Origin: Betaproteobacteria bacterium
Lineage (GTDB): Bacteria > Pseudomonadota > Gammaproteobacteria > Burkholderiales > Rhodocyclaceae
Assembly (NCBI GenBank): GCA_025997075.1
Contig: BNUC01000140.1
Location: 1 to 9,317, forward strand
Reading direction: 5' to 3'
Length of the DNA: 9,317 nt
In this document: one piece after another, positions 1-6,767 of the stretch
How the letters are laid out: every line of letters starts with the position of its first letter
Position numbering within the stretch: position 1 is the first letter of the stretch
Notes under the pieces: generated by a model
Seen by the model: only the letters and a program-made list of their open reading frames with translations
What the model was told of the DNA's origin: nothing
Databases searched by the model: none
Position numbers and translations under genes: made by a program

Positions 1-1
1 A

Positions 2-94
2 TCAAAGAAGGTCACGGATGAACAATTTAACGTACTCCCTATCATCAAAATTGCCCCGTTTGAGAGTTGGAATTATATGTTGATAAAGAAGTAA
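2..94 (+). CDS. C-terminal end of a probable transposase (ISAzo13-like), cut by the window edge
   Basis: A reading frame is open from the left edge and ends at a TAA at 92-94, giving 30 residues. The tail contains VTDEQ, then an Ile/Pro stretch, and ends FESWNYMLIKK. From memory of the family, ISAzo13/Rhodopirellula-type DDE transposases end with a VTDE...L.I......WNYTI-P pattern, and this tail fits it. Such an enzyme would carry out cut-and-paste transposition of its own element. The catalytic domain lies outside the window, so this rests on the tail alone. The local DNA is AT-rich compared with the rest of the window, which agrees with a foreign origin. It could be the tail of an unrelated protein. 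Confidence 0.45.
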   Translation, partial: SKKVTDEQFNVLPIIKIAPFESWNYMLIKK

Positions 95-103
95 AATTGA
101 ATA

Positions 104-126
104 GGTTATTTATGCACAGTTCCTAA
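104..126. mobile_element. candidate right end of the IS element
   Basis: The segment ggttatttatgcacagttcc lies 10 bp after the transposase-like stop codon, where a terminal inverted repeat would be expected. It resembles the GTTATTT-TGCAC-G-TCCT style of end that I associate with ISAzo13-like elements. The partner end is outside the window, so neither the boundary nor a target duplication can be confirmed. Confidence 0.3.
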
Positions 127-370
127 CACCGACACCAGTGCTATCAAAAGGCGCAAAACCATCATACGCCTCTTTGCCGCCTTTGCCGCCCTTACCCGTA
201 GACACACTCGGACAATGCTCGTATGAGCCGATCGTTGGTATTTTAATATCGCCAAGAGCGCCAATATCGATGTTGTCGGCATTGGTGTTATCGCATCCGG
301 AAATACTTAAAGCCACGAAAACAAAAATGGACAAGATTTCCAACCTGAACAAAACCGACGGATTTATCAT
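110..370 (-). CDS. small predicted lipoprotein, function unknown, possibly truncated at its C-terminus
   Basis: The 86-residue product starts MINPSVLF, has a hydrophobic segment at about residues 7-23, and a lipobox LSISGC with the lipidated Cys at residue 26. It should be processed by Lgt and signal peptidase II and anchored to the inner or outer membrane. The mature part is only about 60 residues, with an N/D-rich start, a Gly-Lys run (GKGGKGGKE) and two further Cys. I do not recognise a family. The frame stays open upstream to a TTG at 523, but the signal peptide position argues for the ATG at 368-370, although no good Shine-Dalgarno site precedes it. The last codons and the stop fall within the candidate IS end, so the original C-terminus may have been lost. 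Confidence 0.5.
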   Translation of the reverse strand: MINPSVLFRLEILSIFVFVALSISGCDNTNADNIDIGALGDIKIPTIGSYEHCPSVSTGKGGKGGKEAYDGFAPFDSTGVGVRNCA

Positions 371-561
371 CGCTGTCGCTCGCAAGGGGGAATGACCAGA
401 ATTGTCATTCGCTCTGTCAAAAATCGGCATCATCAATCTTTTGTTCAGAAAAGTTTGCATTTTTTCACCAAACATTCCATTTGAGTATATCGACGTTGTA
501 AGAAATAAAAAATCATTTGTCAACCGTCAACCGCCGTCAGCCAGCGTAGCCCGGAAGTAGA

Positions 562-589
562 GCGGAAAAAGCCAAAGGCCGTCTTCCGC
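562..589. repeat. short hairpin in the intergenic region
   Basis: The arms GCGGAA (562-567) and TTCCGC (584-589) pair perfectly, and an inner GCC/GGC adds to the stem. It has no T-run after it, so it does not look like an intrinsic terminator. It probably belongs to a dispersed repeat family. Confidence 0.4.
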
Positions 590-706
590 CGAATGTCTAC
601 ACTGTCAACTCTCCTGTCCGCATCCCGGCGACCACGCCAGATCGACCTGCCGAGAATGCGGTGGTGACGATAATCGAGCATAGATCTCTTTTGAGAGCAT
701 CCATCC

Positions 707-732
707 GGCGGATAACGCTTCGCTCATCCGCC
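707..732. repeat. hairpin GGCGGAT...ATCCGCC
   Basis: A 7-bp perfect stem encloses aacgcttcgctc. The pattern of a GGCGGAT arm next to cctacgcg is typical of short dispersed palindromes in proteobacterial genomes. It directly abuts the flank of the 756-829 element. Confidence 0.5.
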
Positions 733-735
733 CTA

Positions 736-829
736 CGCGCTCTACCCTCACCACCCCGTCATTCCCGCGAAGGCGGGAAACCAGAATTTGATGAACGAAC
801 CTGGATTCCCGCCTTCGCGGGAATGACGG
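736..829. repeat. dispersed inverted-repeat element, copy 1, with 19-bp flank
   Basis: Two arms (ccgtcattcccgcgaaggcg... and its inverse ending ...gcgggaatgacgg) surround a 24-bp core at 781-804 that begins ccagaatttgatg. The core recurs exactly at 8148-8171. The 19-bp flank at 736-754 recurs as its reverse complement at 8198-8216, on the other side of the second copy. The element has no coding capacity. It could fold into a long hairpin in RNA. It resembles the MITE-like or Correia/REP-like palindromes of proteobacteria. Confidence 0.8.
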
Positions 830-880
830 TGCGAGATCAAAGTTTATCTCATTCTGTCTGGATGTTTTGACGATATCACC

Positions 881-925
881 GGGAACCGTCCTCCTACGCT
901 CCATGTCGCTACGGCTCCGGTTCCC
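881..925. repeat. inverted repeat downstream of the FGE-like gene
   Basis: GGGAACCG (881-888) is perfectly complementary to CGGTTCCC (918-925), with 29 nt between. It lies 12 bp beyond the stop of the minus-strand FGE-like gene, so it could form a hairpin at the end of that transcript. No T-run follows on the minus strand, so it is not a standard intrinsic terminator. Confidence 0.4.
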
Positions 926-936
926 TCTTGTGCCTG

Positions 937-1722
<786 letters not shown>

Positions 1723-1756
1723 GACCTCTCCTTGAGGTAAAAAAAGCCACGACCGA

Positions 1757-1897
1757 ATGAGCGGCGCGGCGGACTACGAAACCCTGCAAAGCGGCGCAAT
1801 GAACGGCGCCATTCTGGAAAATTATGTGGTGAGCGAAATCGTTAAAGGCGGGAATCCAGAAGCGTACCTTTCGGCGCAACGCGCCGCCATTCTTTGA
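1757..1897 (+). pseudogene. fragment of a DUF4143-type ATP-binding protein
   Basis: The plus strand reads MSGAADYETLQSGAMNGAI and then LENYVVSEIVK before running into repeat sequence at 1847. DUF4143 C-terminal domains of the AAA ATP-binding proteins common in bacterial and archaeal genomes carry a closely similar block (..LxxGAMxGAxxExxVVSEIxKS..). Only about 30 codons survive. There is no P-loop, no preceding domain and no RBS, and the frame ends at 1895-1897 after translating repeat DNA. It is read as a decayed remnant, with the repeat arm marking the break point. It lies on the opposite strand from the FGE-like gene, immediately upstream of it. Confidence 0.6.
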
Positions 1898-1953
1898 TTG
1901 GCCATTCGGCCGGAGAAAACGCGCTGGATTCCCGCTTATCAAGGGAATGACGG
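1847..1953. repeat. degenerate copy of the inverted-repeat element
   Basis: A partial left arm (ggcgggaatccag, from 1847) and a right arm (ctggattcccgc...gggaatgacgg, 1924-1953) face each other across about 63 bp that differ from the core at 781-804. The left arm starts abruptly at the end of the ATPase fragment. Confidence 0.55.
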
Positions 1954-2012
1954 GCTCGCGTGAGCGCCCGTAGTTGCTTAAATCCATGCCTGTTCAGTAG
2001 ACGCATGTGAAA

Positions 2013-2050
2013 TATCCCGGACAGCCATGCGCCTTCGCGGGAATGACGGG
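2013..2050 (+). repeat. 38-bp direct repeat, copy 1
   Basis: The unit starts tatcccggacagc, differs by a few bases in the middle, and ends cgccttcgcgggaatgacgg. A second copy in the same orientation lies at 2166-2202. The right half equals the right arm of the inverted-repeat element. Confidence 0.7.
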
Positions 2051-2165
2051 GTTGGAAATAGCGCTTAGGGCATATCTGCGCCTTATCTGCCGAATGTAAG
2101 TCCCCAAAAACGGCGACTCCCGTTCAGCCTTGCCCTGCAAATCCTCCACCCATTTACTTCCTTTT

Positions 2166-2202
2166 TATCCCGGACAGCAGTGCGCCTTCGCGGGAATGAC
2201 GG
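2166..2202 (+). repeat. 38-bp direct repeat, copy 2
   Basis: This copy has the same orientation as 2013-2050 and is nearly identical. The 115 bp between the copies contain a short minus-strand protein-like stretch without a start codon (KWVEDLQGKAE...FLGTYIRQI), perhaps another gene remnant. Confidence 0.7.
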
Positions 2203-2217
2203 AGTAAGGACGGGAAA

Positions 2218-2265
2218 CCCCTGGGAGCGCGGGCGGCCGCCCGGTTTTGATTCCTGATACCTGAC
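2218..2265. repeat. composite repeat module: GC-rich arm plus 'CCTGATACCTGA' part
   Basis: The segment joins a GC-rich part (ccctgggagcgcgggcg, reverse complement of the parts at 4432-4458, 6596-6620 and 7838-7853) to ggttttgattcctgatacct. The second part recurs at 4363-4395 (inverted), 7696-7723 and 7864-7905. It lies just upstream of the SpoIIE phosphatase gene. Confidence 0.7.
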
Positions 2266-2297
2266 GACTTGAAAATGAAATAGAATCGGAAAAGTTT

Positions 2298-4355
2298 ATG
2301 CCGCACGACCGGCAATGCCCGCACCTCTCCTATTTTGATCTTGCCATGATGATTCACTCACTGCGCAGCAAGATTTTGCTGCTTTTAACCAGTACCTTGC
2401 TGGTCATTGCCGTTTTCATCGTCCTCATCAGCCGGCATGAGGTGACGAAGGCGCTCTCCGAAACCGAGCGTCACGCGATGGAAAACGCCCTGACCCTGGC
2501 GGAGCGTAACCTGAAGGCGAGCTGGGACTCCTGGCTGGACGACAAGATACTCCTGGTGCGCAACGAGCGTGCTCGCCTCATGGAAACGGGGGAGCTGATC
2601 TTCTCCGTTCTATACGACGATAACCGGCGGGCGACGGGCGATAACGACACCGGCTGGGAGCAACGCCTGGGAGCCGACTGGATCAATCGTCTTCCCGCCG
2701 ATCCGTTACGCCATGTTTTTGCCTATGACGCGCAGTTCAAAATCCGGGTAAGCAGCCGTCCCGGCTGGGTCGGGCAGGACATTTCCGGGCTCAGGGATTT
2801 CAAGGGACAGCCGCTGGCCCAGTCCATGTACGACGAAAGCCGCCGCTTCAAATATGGTTTCGCCGTGTACCCGTACACAGCGCGCATGCATTACGGTTAT
2901 TTTGTCTATTTCAAGAATTGGGATTGGGTCGTCGTCATCGCCGTGGACGGGCAAGGTATTACCGAACAGATCGCCTCGCAAAATATACGGATGGAAGCCG
3001 AATTGCAGGAAAGCCTTGGCACGGTGCGGCTGGCCCGTTCCGGGTTTATGTTCGCCATAGCCGACGACGGCCATTTCGTCGCGTCGCCTTCCGGCGACCA
3101 TAGAAAACTCATGGACGCGGCGTTTCTTGAGCGTTTGCGCGCGCGCTCCGCGTCCGATCGTCATGACGGCGCGGGCGGGGACAGCGACTTTGACACCGCC
3201 ACGCGCTTTCGTTTCGATACCCAGGCGGGCAAAGAACTCTGGCATGTCGGGTACGCTTATTTCAAACCGCTGGGATGGACGCTGGCCGCCATGGTGCCGA
3301 ATCGCGACCTGCTCCTGCCCGCGCAAGACCTGATTGAGCGGCAGCTCATCGTGTTTGCCGTCATTCTGTTCTGCGCCTGGGTCGGCGCTTTCTTCGTGAT
3401 CGCGCGCATCGTTGCCCCGCTCTCGCTCCTGGCCCGCTTTGCGCATCGGCTGCCGGAGCAAGACTGGACCGCGGAAGAAAACAAAGTCCCCGCTCCCATC
3501 GCGATCCTGCCCGAGCGTTTCCATGACGAAATCGGCCAGTTGGCAAGCGCGTTTTTGTTCATGAATGACAAGCTGCGCGAAAATATCACCCAGTTGATGC
3601 AGGAAACCACGCGCCGGGGCCGGATAGAGAGCGAACTCTCCATTGCCCATGACATTCAATTCGGTCTGCTGCCATTTCCCATCGAAACCGAGGCGCGGAA
3701 ATACGTAAATATTGCCGCCTCCATGACGCCGAGCAAGGAAGTCGGCGGCGATCTCTATGATTACTTCCTCCTCGCCGACAAAAAAACACTCTGCTGCGTG
3801 ATTGGCGACGTTTCCGGCAAAGGTGTCCCAGCGGCGCTTTTCATGGCGATCACCCGCACCCTGGTGCGTTCCACGTCGGAAGTCGAAACCGATCCCGGAC
3901 GCTTGCTGGCGGCGGTTAATAACCGTATTTCCGAAAATAATCCCAACCTGATGTTCGTCACCCTCCTGGTCGGCATGTTGAATATCGAAACCGGCGAGTT
4001 CATCTGGGCCAACGCCGGCCATCCCCCGCCGTTTTTCATTTCCAGGGACGGCGCGGAACTGCTTCCCGGAAGAAGCGGGCCGGCCTGCGGCGTCATGGAA
4101 AATATCAGCTATCGCACATTCGCTCACCGCTTCTCGGCGGGCGAAACACTGTTCGGCTACACCGATGGCGTGACCGAAGCGTTCGACACGGCCGGAGCGC
4201 AATATGGCGAAGCCCGGCTCAAGGCGGAGCTTATACATGGCGGATATCATGATGCCGAAACCACCCTTTCCCATGTCGAAAACGACATCAAAACCTTTAC
4301 CGTTGGCGCGGAACAATCCGACGACATCACCATGCTTGCCGTTTGCTTTTTATAG
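2298..4355 (+). CDS. membrane-bound Cache-HAMP-SpoIIE (PP2C-type) serine phosphatase
   Basis: The 685-residue protein (from the ATG at 2298) has an N-terminal membrane helix (about 25-45), a periplasmic sensor of probably two Cache-like modules (about 50-220 and 235-342, the latter ending FKPLGWTLAAMVPNRDLL), a second helix (348-370), a HAMP domain (370-430) and a short helical linker with the RsbU-like ELSIAHDIQFGLLP. The catalytic PPM/SpoIIE domain follows (about 462-685). Its metal-binding aspartates are present in GGDLYDYF (D485), GDVSGKG (D504), YTDGVTEA (D623) and QSDDITML (D675/676), so it should be active. Family members dephosphorylate Ser/Thr-phosphorylated STAS anti-anti-sigma proteins in partner switching, but no such partner or anti-sigma kinase gene is in the window. 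The start may instead be one of the two ATGs at 2346/2349, which begin directly before the membrane helix. The 2298 ATG has a weak GGAAAAG upstream. An ABC-type binding protein follows 139 bp downstream. Confidence 0.93.
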   Translation: MPHDRQCPHLSYFDLAMMIHSLRSKILLLLTSTLLVIAVFIVLISRHEVTKALSETERHAMENALTLAERNLKASWDSWLDDKILLVRNERARLMETGELIFSVLYDDNRRATGDNDTGWEQRLGADWINRLPADPLRHVFAYDAQFKIRVSSRPGWVGQDISGLRDFKGQPLAQSMYDESRRFKYGFAVYPYTARMHYGYFVYFKNWDWVVVIAVDGQGITEQIASQNIRMEAELQESLGTVRLARSGFMFAIADDGHFVASPSGDHRKLMDAAFLERLRARSASDRHDGAGGDSDFDTATRFRFDTQAGKELWHVGYAYFKPLGWTLAAMVPNRDLLLPAQDLIERQLIVFAVILFCAWVGAFFVIARIVAPLSLLARFAHRLPEQDWTAEENKVPAPIAILPERFHDEIGQLASAFLFMNDKLRENITQLMQETTRRGRIESELSIAHDIQFGLLPFPIETEARKYVNIAASMTPSKEVGGDLYDYFLLADKKTLCCVIGDVSGKGVPAALFMAITRTLVRSTSEVETDPGRLLAAVNNRISENNPNLMFVTLLVGMLNIETGEFIWANAGHPPPFFISRDGAELLPGRSGPACGVMENISYRTFAHRFSAGETLFGYTDGVTEAFDTAGAQYGEARLKAELIHGGYHDAETTLSHVENDIKTFTVGAEQSDDITMLAVCFL

Positions 4356-4362
4356 CTGCAAA

Positions 4363-4458
4363 TCAGGAATCAGATGTCAGGTATCAGGAATCAACCCCAT
4401 GCCGGCGACGGGCCGTCGCCGGTTTAGAAGAGCGGGCGGGGACGCCCGCGCTCCCAGG
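4363..4458. repeat. repeat cluster with a palindrome between the phosphatase and binding-protein genes
   Basis: Starting 8 bp after the phosphatase stop are an inverted copy of the 'CCTGATACCTGACATCTGAT' part (4363-4395), a 21-bp near-perfect palindrome CCGGCGACGG-G-CCGTCGCCGG (4402-4422), and the GC-rich part gcgggcggggacgcccgcgc with CTCCCAGG (4432-4458), itself a 7-bp hairpin. The palindrome is followed by TTTAGAAG only, so termination here would be weak at best. Confidence 0.7.
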
Positions 4459-4494
4459 AATGACGGAATCAATTTATAGTGGAATGGCTTTACG

Positions 4495-5673
4495 ATGAAA
4501 CGAATCCTCAATCTCCTCCTCTGCGCTTTCGTGTTTTGCGTCCTCCCCGCGAGCGCGCAAAACAGCGCGGACCCTGTCAGAAAATCCGTCACGGCCACCC
4601 TTGCCGACGCCTCCCTGTTTTCGACGAAGCCCATCAAAAAAGCGAACGGCGCGAAATGGCGTCTCGCTTATTTCAGAAGCGGGGAATATGTAAATTACCC
4701 GCCAAGCCTGAAAGCCACGATCCGGGGGCTGGAAGCGCTCGGCTGGCTGGAGATTGTCGCGGACATCCCGGACAAGCTCACCGGCCGGGCCTTGTGGAAA
4801 TTCCTGGCGCAAAACACCCGAAGCGCCTATATCGAACTGGTCGCGGACGCCTTCTGGGAACCGGGAGATTTCGACGCGGCGCAACGCCCCGTGGCGCGAG
4901 CCGCCATCCACGAACGCCTGACGGAAAAAAATGACATCGACCTGATTATCGCGATGGGCACATGGGCCGGTCAGGACATGGTGAAACTCGGCGTCCCCGT
5001 GCCGGCCATCGTGATCTCGGCGAGTAATCCGCTCAAATCGGGCATCATCAAAAGCTACCGGGACAGCGGTTACGACAATCTGAACGCGCGTGTTTATCCG
5101 GATCATCATCGTGACCAGATACGGCTTTTCCACGACATCATCCCGTTTACCCGTCTGGGCATGGTTTATGAAGACACGCTGGAAGGCCGCGCCTACGCGG
5201 GCCTCGACGATGTGCGCGAGCTTGCCAAACAATGGGGTTTCGAGGTGCTCACCTGCGAAGCGCCATTTGCCGTCATTGGCGAAATCGAGAAAAAGATAAT
5301 GGCCTGCTACGAAAAACTCGCCAGGGAAGCGGACGCGATCTATGTCACCGAGCATCGGGCGGAAGAAGAAGTGATTGCCAAAATAGCGGAAATACTCCGC
5401 CGCGCAAAAATTCCCAGTTTCTCCATGCAGGGCGCGGAAGAAGTCAAAGCCGGCATCCTGATGAGCATGGCGCAAGCCGATTTTTCCTACATCGGCATGT
5501 TCCACGCCGAGACCATCGCCCGAATCTTCAATGGCGCAAAACCCCGCCAACTGACCCAGATATGGGCCGATCCCGAAAAAATCGTGCTGAATTTCAAGAC
5601 CACGCGCATCATCGGCTTCAATCCCCCGGTGGACATATTGCTTGCCGCCGACGAGGTGTACGAAACCCGATAG
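4495..5673 (+). CDS. periplasmic ABC-type substrate-binding protein (PF04392 family), no transporter partners nearby
   Basis: The 392-residue protein has a signal peptide (MKRILNLLLC start, ASA cleavage near residue 21) and two alpha/beta lobes at about 55-385. Family features of ABC_sub_bind/TrpX-like proteins are IDLIIAMGTWAGQD (148-161), VPVPAIVISASNPLKSG, a second lobe starting FTRLGMVYED (218-227) and the C-terminal IIGFNPPVDILLAADEVYE. These proteins bind small molecules in the periplasm, and the ligand cannot be told from sequence. No permease or ATPase gene is present, and the neighbour is a Cache-SpoIIE phosphatase on the same strand, 139 bp upstream. It may therefore serve as a ligand presenter for that sensor rather than for uptake. 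The start is supported by the signal peptide, while the RBS is weak. A strong terminator follows. Confidence 0.88.
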   Translation: MKRILNLLLCAFVFCVLPASAQNSADPVRKSVTATLADASLFSTKPIKKANGAKWRLAYFRSGEYVNYPPSLKATIRGLEALGWLEIVADIPDKLTGRALWKFLAQNTRSAYIELVADAFWEPGDFDAAQRPVARAAIHERLTEKNDIDLIIAMGTWAGQDMVKLGVPVPAIVISASNPLKSGIIKSYRDSGYDNLNARVYPDHHRDQIRLFHDIIPFTRLGMVYEDTLEGRAYAGLDDVRELAKQWGFEVLTCEAPFAVIGEIEKKIMACYEKLAREADAIYVTEHRAEEEVIAKIAEILRRAKIPSFSMQGAEEVKAGILMSMAQADFSYIGMFHAETIARIFNGAKPRQLTQIWADPEKIVLNFKTTRIIGFNPPVDILLAADEVYETR

Positions 5674-5680
5674 CGCGCTT

Positions 5681-5756
5681 GGGAAAGCCCGAAAGCGGCG
5701 GGAGCATCCTGCTCCCGTGAGTGTACCGGGGATCTGGAAGCTCCCCCCTGCTTTAA
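5681..5756 (+). repeat. 76-bp gene-end repeat, copy A
   Basis: The unit begins gggaaagcccgaaagcgg and holds two hairpins: CGGGAGCA-tcc-TGCTCCCG and a GGGGA-CT/AGCTCCCC stem. It starts 8 bp after the binding-protein stop codon. A second copy with about six differences and a 2-bp deletion lies at 7764-7837, also downstream of a gene in the same orientation. It might act as an RNA 3'-end structure or be a mobile palindrome. Confidence 0.85.
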
Positions 5757-5761
5757 GGGTT

Positions 5762-5792
5762 TGCCCGCCGACTCATCCTCGGCGGGCATTTT
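5762..5792 (+). terminator. rho-independent terminator after the binding-protein gene
   Basis: A perfect 10-bp GC-rich stem TGCCCGCCGA (5762-5771) and TCGGCGGGCA (5779-5788) with a 7-nt loop is followed by TTTTATT. It ends plus-strand transcription of the binding-protein unit. The stop of the convergent toxin gene lies in the T-run, and on the minus strand no T-run follows, so it works best in the plus direction. Confidence 0.85.
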
Positions 5793-6210
5793 ATTCATTC
5801 TCCCAAGGGGTGACGAAAGGCGCGTCCGCCGCCTCGAACGGGCTGGTGTCGCGCGTGACGACGGTGAAGTCATTTGCGACGGCGATGGCGGCAATGTAAC
5901 TGTCCGGCATAGGGAAACCCCGGCCACGCGCCTTGGCGCGTAGCGCCAGCTCGACATAGCTGCTCGCGGCTCTCTGGTTGAAGGAGAGCACCCGGCCTTT
6001 GAAAAGGGCGATGGTGGCTGACAGGTTTTTTTTCAGCGCCTCTTTTCGCTTGCCCTCTGGAAGCTGGGCGATGCCAAAGCCGAGTTCGGCGAGGGTTGGT
6101 GTGGATAAGTAAAAGCTGGAGAAATCCTGTCTGTCCAGCCAGCGCGAGAAGCCCCGGTCCATCTTCGGCTTCATCAGCTCGGAGACGGCGTTGGTGTCGA
6201 GAAGAAACAT
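5791..6210 (-). CDS. PIN-domain toxin ribonuclease, VapC/FitB type
   Basis: The 139-residue protein is a PIN-domain endoribonuclease of normal length for VapC/FitB toxins. The acidic Mg2+-binding residues are all visible: D5 in LLDTN, E42 in TLAELGFGI, D103 in MPDSYIAAIA and D121 in VVTRDTSPF. Such toxins cleave RNA (often initiator tRNA or rRNA) in the cytoplasm and are held inactive by the cognate antitoxin. Its ATG directly follows the antitoxin TAG with no gap, so the two are translated as a coupled unit. It is convergent with the binding-protein gene. The toxin looks intact. The exact target is unknown. Confidence 0.93.
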   Translation of the reverse strand: MFLLDTNAVSELMKPKMDRGFSRWLDRQDFSSFYLSTPTLAELGFGIAQLPEGKRKEALKKNLSATIALFKGRVLSFNQRAASSYVELALRAKARGRGFPMPDSYIAAIAVANDFTVVTRDTSPFEAADAPFVTPWENE

Positions 6211-6549
6211 CTACAGCTTTAACCAGACACGGCTGTCGGCGCGCACCCGATTGATGATTTCCGCTTCTTCGTCGGTTAAAGCGAACTGGCGGAATATCTC
6301 TCTCATCTCTTTTCCCGTCATGCCAGAAGGGAGGGGTGTTTCGTCGTCGTCCTGAAAAACAGCGCGCATTTGCTCTAAAAAATCACGGTCGCCGTCGCTT
6401 AAATCGGCGAGGCGCTCTTTTTTCGGCGTTGGGCGGGTTGCGCGGCTTACTATATCAACCAGCTCGTCTTCGATGGCGCGCCCGTGCTGCATGGCGCTCG
6501 CGGCGAGCGCGCGGTGCACTTCAGCGGGTAGATTACAGACAGTCCTCAT
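6211..6549 (-). CDS. ribbon-helix-helix antitoxin, FitA/VapB type
   Basis: The 112-residue protein starts MRTVCNLPAEVHRALAASA followed by HGRAIEDEL, the FitA-like ribbon-helix-helix pattern (short beta strand, then two helices) that binds the operon's own promoter. The C-terminal part, rich in acidic residues and ending RADSRVWLKL, should wrap around the PIN toxin. It is longer than typical FitA proteins (about 80 residues). The frame is open upstream to a TTG at 6594, but AAGGAGG six bases before the ATG at 6547-6549 settles the start. A small palindrome GCACTGTGC at 6578-6586 lies about 30 bp upstream and could be an operator, which is a guess from position alone. Confidence 0.9.
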   Translation of the reverse strand: MRTVCNLPAEVHRALAASAMQHGRAIEDELVDIVSRATRPTPKKERLADLSDGDRDFLEQMRAVFQDDDETPLPSGMTGKEMREIFRQFALTDEEAEIINRVRADSRVWLKL

Positions 6550-6595
6550 GGCGGGCCTCCTTCGTCCCGATAGTGTAGCACTGTGCCGTGGCAAG

Positions 6596-6620
6596 GCGGG
6601 CGGGACGCCCGCGCTCCCAG
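6596..6620. repeat. GC-rich repeat part upstream of the TA operon
   Basis: The segment gcgggcgggacgcccgcgct plus CCCAG is almost the same as 4432-4458 and contains a GCGGGCG/CGCCCGC hairpin. The rest of 6550-6767 holds no gene. It lies between the divergent TA and Rpn genes, so both promoters should be there; TACAAT at 6727-6732 is a possible -10 for the Rpn gene without a matching -35. Confidence 0.6.
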
Positions 6621-6767
6621 TATTCCGCGACTTCGTCTGACGGCTACGTACCTGGGCTCAACCGCCGCCGTCTGTCCAAATCCGTCCGATTTTTCTTGAC
6701 CACTACAGCCACGTCAGACAACAGGCTACAATGAAACACTTTCACCTGAAATCCAAAAGCCCCGGTC

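Larger units (their letters stand above)
371..936. other. intergenic region with repeats, no convincing gene
   Basis: No reading frame here has a believable start, RBS and protein-like composition. The stretch 519-545 has a loose cgtcaaccg/cgtcagcc repetition. After it come hairpins at 562-589 and 707-732, a 74-bp inverted-repeat element at 756-829, and a long-armed inverted repeat at 881-925. The frames translated across it (for example minus strand about 605-1045) mainly read through these repeats. Confidence 0.6.
1723..2297. other. intergenic region: gene remnant and stacked repeats
   Basis: No intact gene is visible. It holds the ATPase fragment at 1757-1846, repeat arms at 1847-1860 and 1924-1953, two direct copies of a 38-bp unit (2013-2050 and 2166-2202) and a composite module at 2218-2265. 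Any promoters for the divergent FGE-like and SpoIIE genes must lie here, but I could not pick a convincing -35/-10 pair for either. Confidence 0.6.

Noticed and set aside
138..395. 85-aa plus-strand frame starting MLSKGAK
   Set aside because: It is antisense to the lipoprotein frame, lacks an RBS and has a Pro/Leu run that mirrors the Gly/Lys codons of the other strand.
881..925. Intrinsic terminator for the FGE-like gene
   Set aside because: There is a good 8-bp inverted repeat, but the loop is long and no T-run follows on the minus strand, so it is listed only as an inverted repeat.
2706..4316. 536-aa open frame on the minus strand
   Set aside because: It lies wholly antisense to the SpoIIE phosphatase, which has complete domain motifs. 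The open frame is a by-product of GC-rich codon use.
4474..5550. 358-aa open frame on the minus strand
   Set aside because: It is antisense to the substrate-binding protein, which has a signal peptide and family motifs; the antisense product has none.
6550..6594. TTG-initiated 15-residue extension of the antitoxin
   Set aside because: The internal ATG at 6547-6549 has a strong AAGGAGG at ideal spacing and begins directly with the RHH motif.
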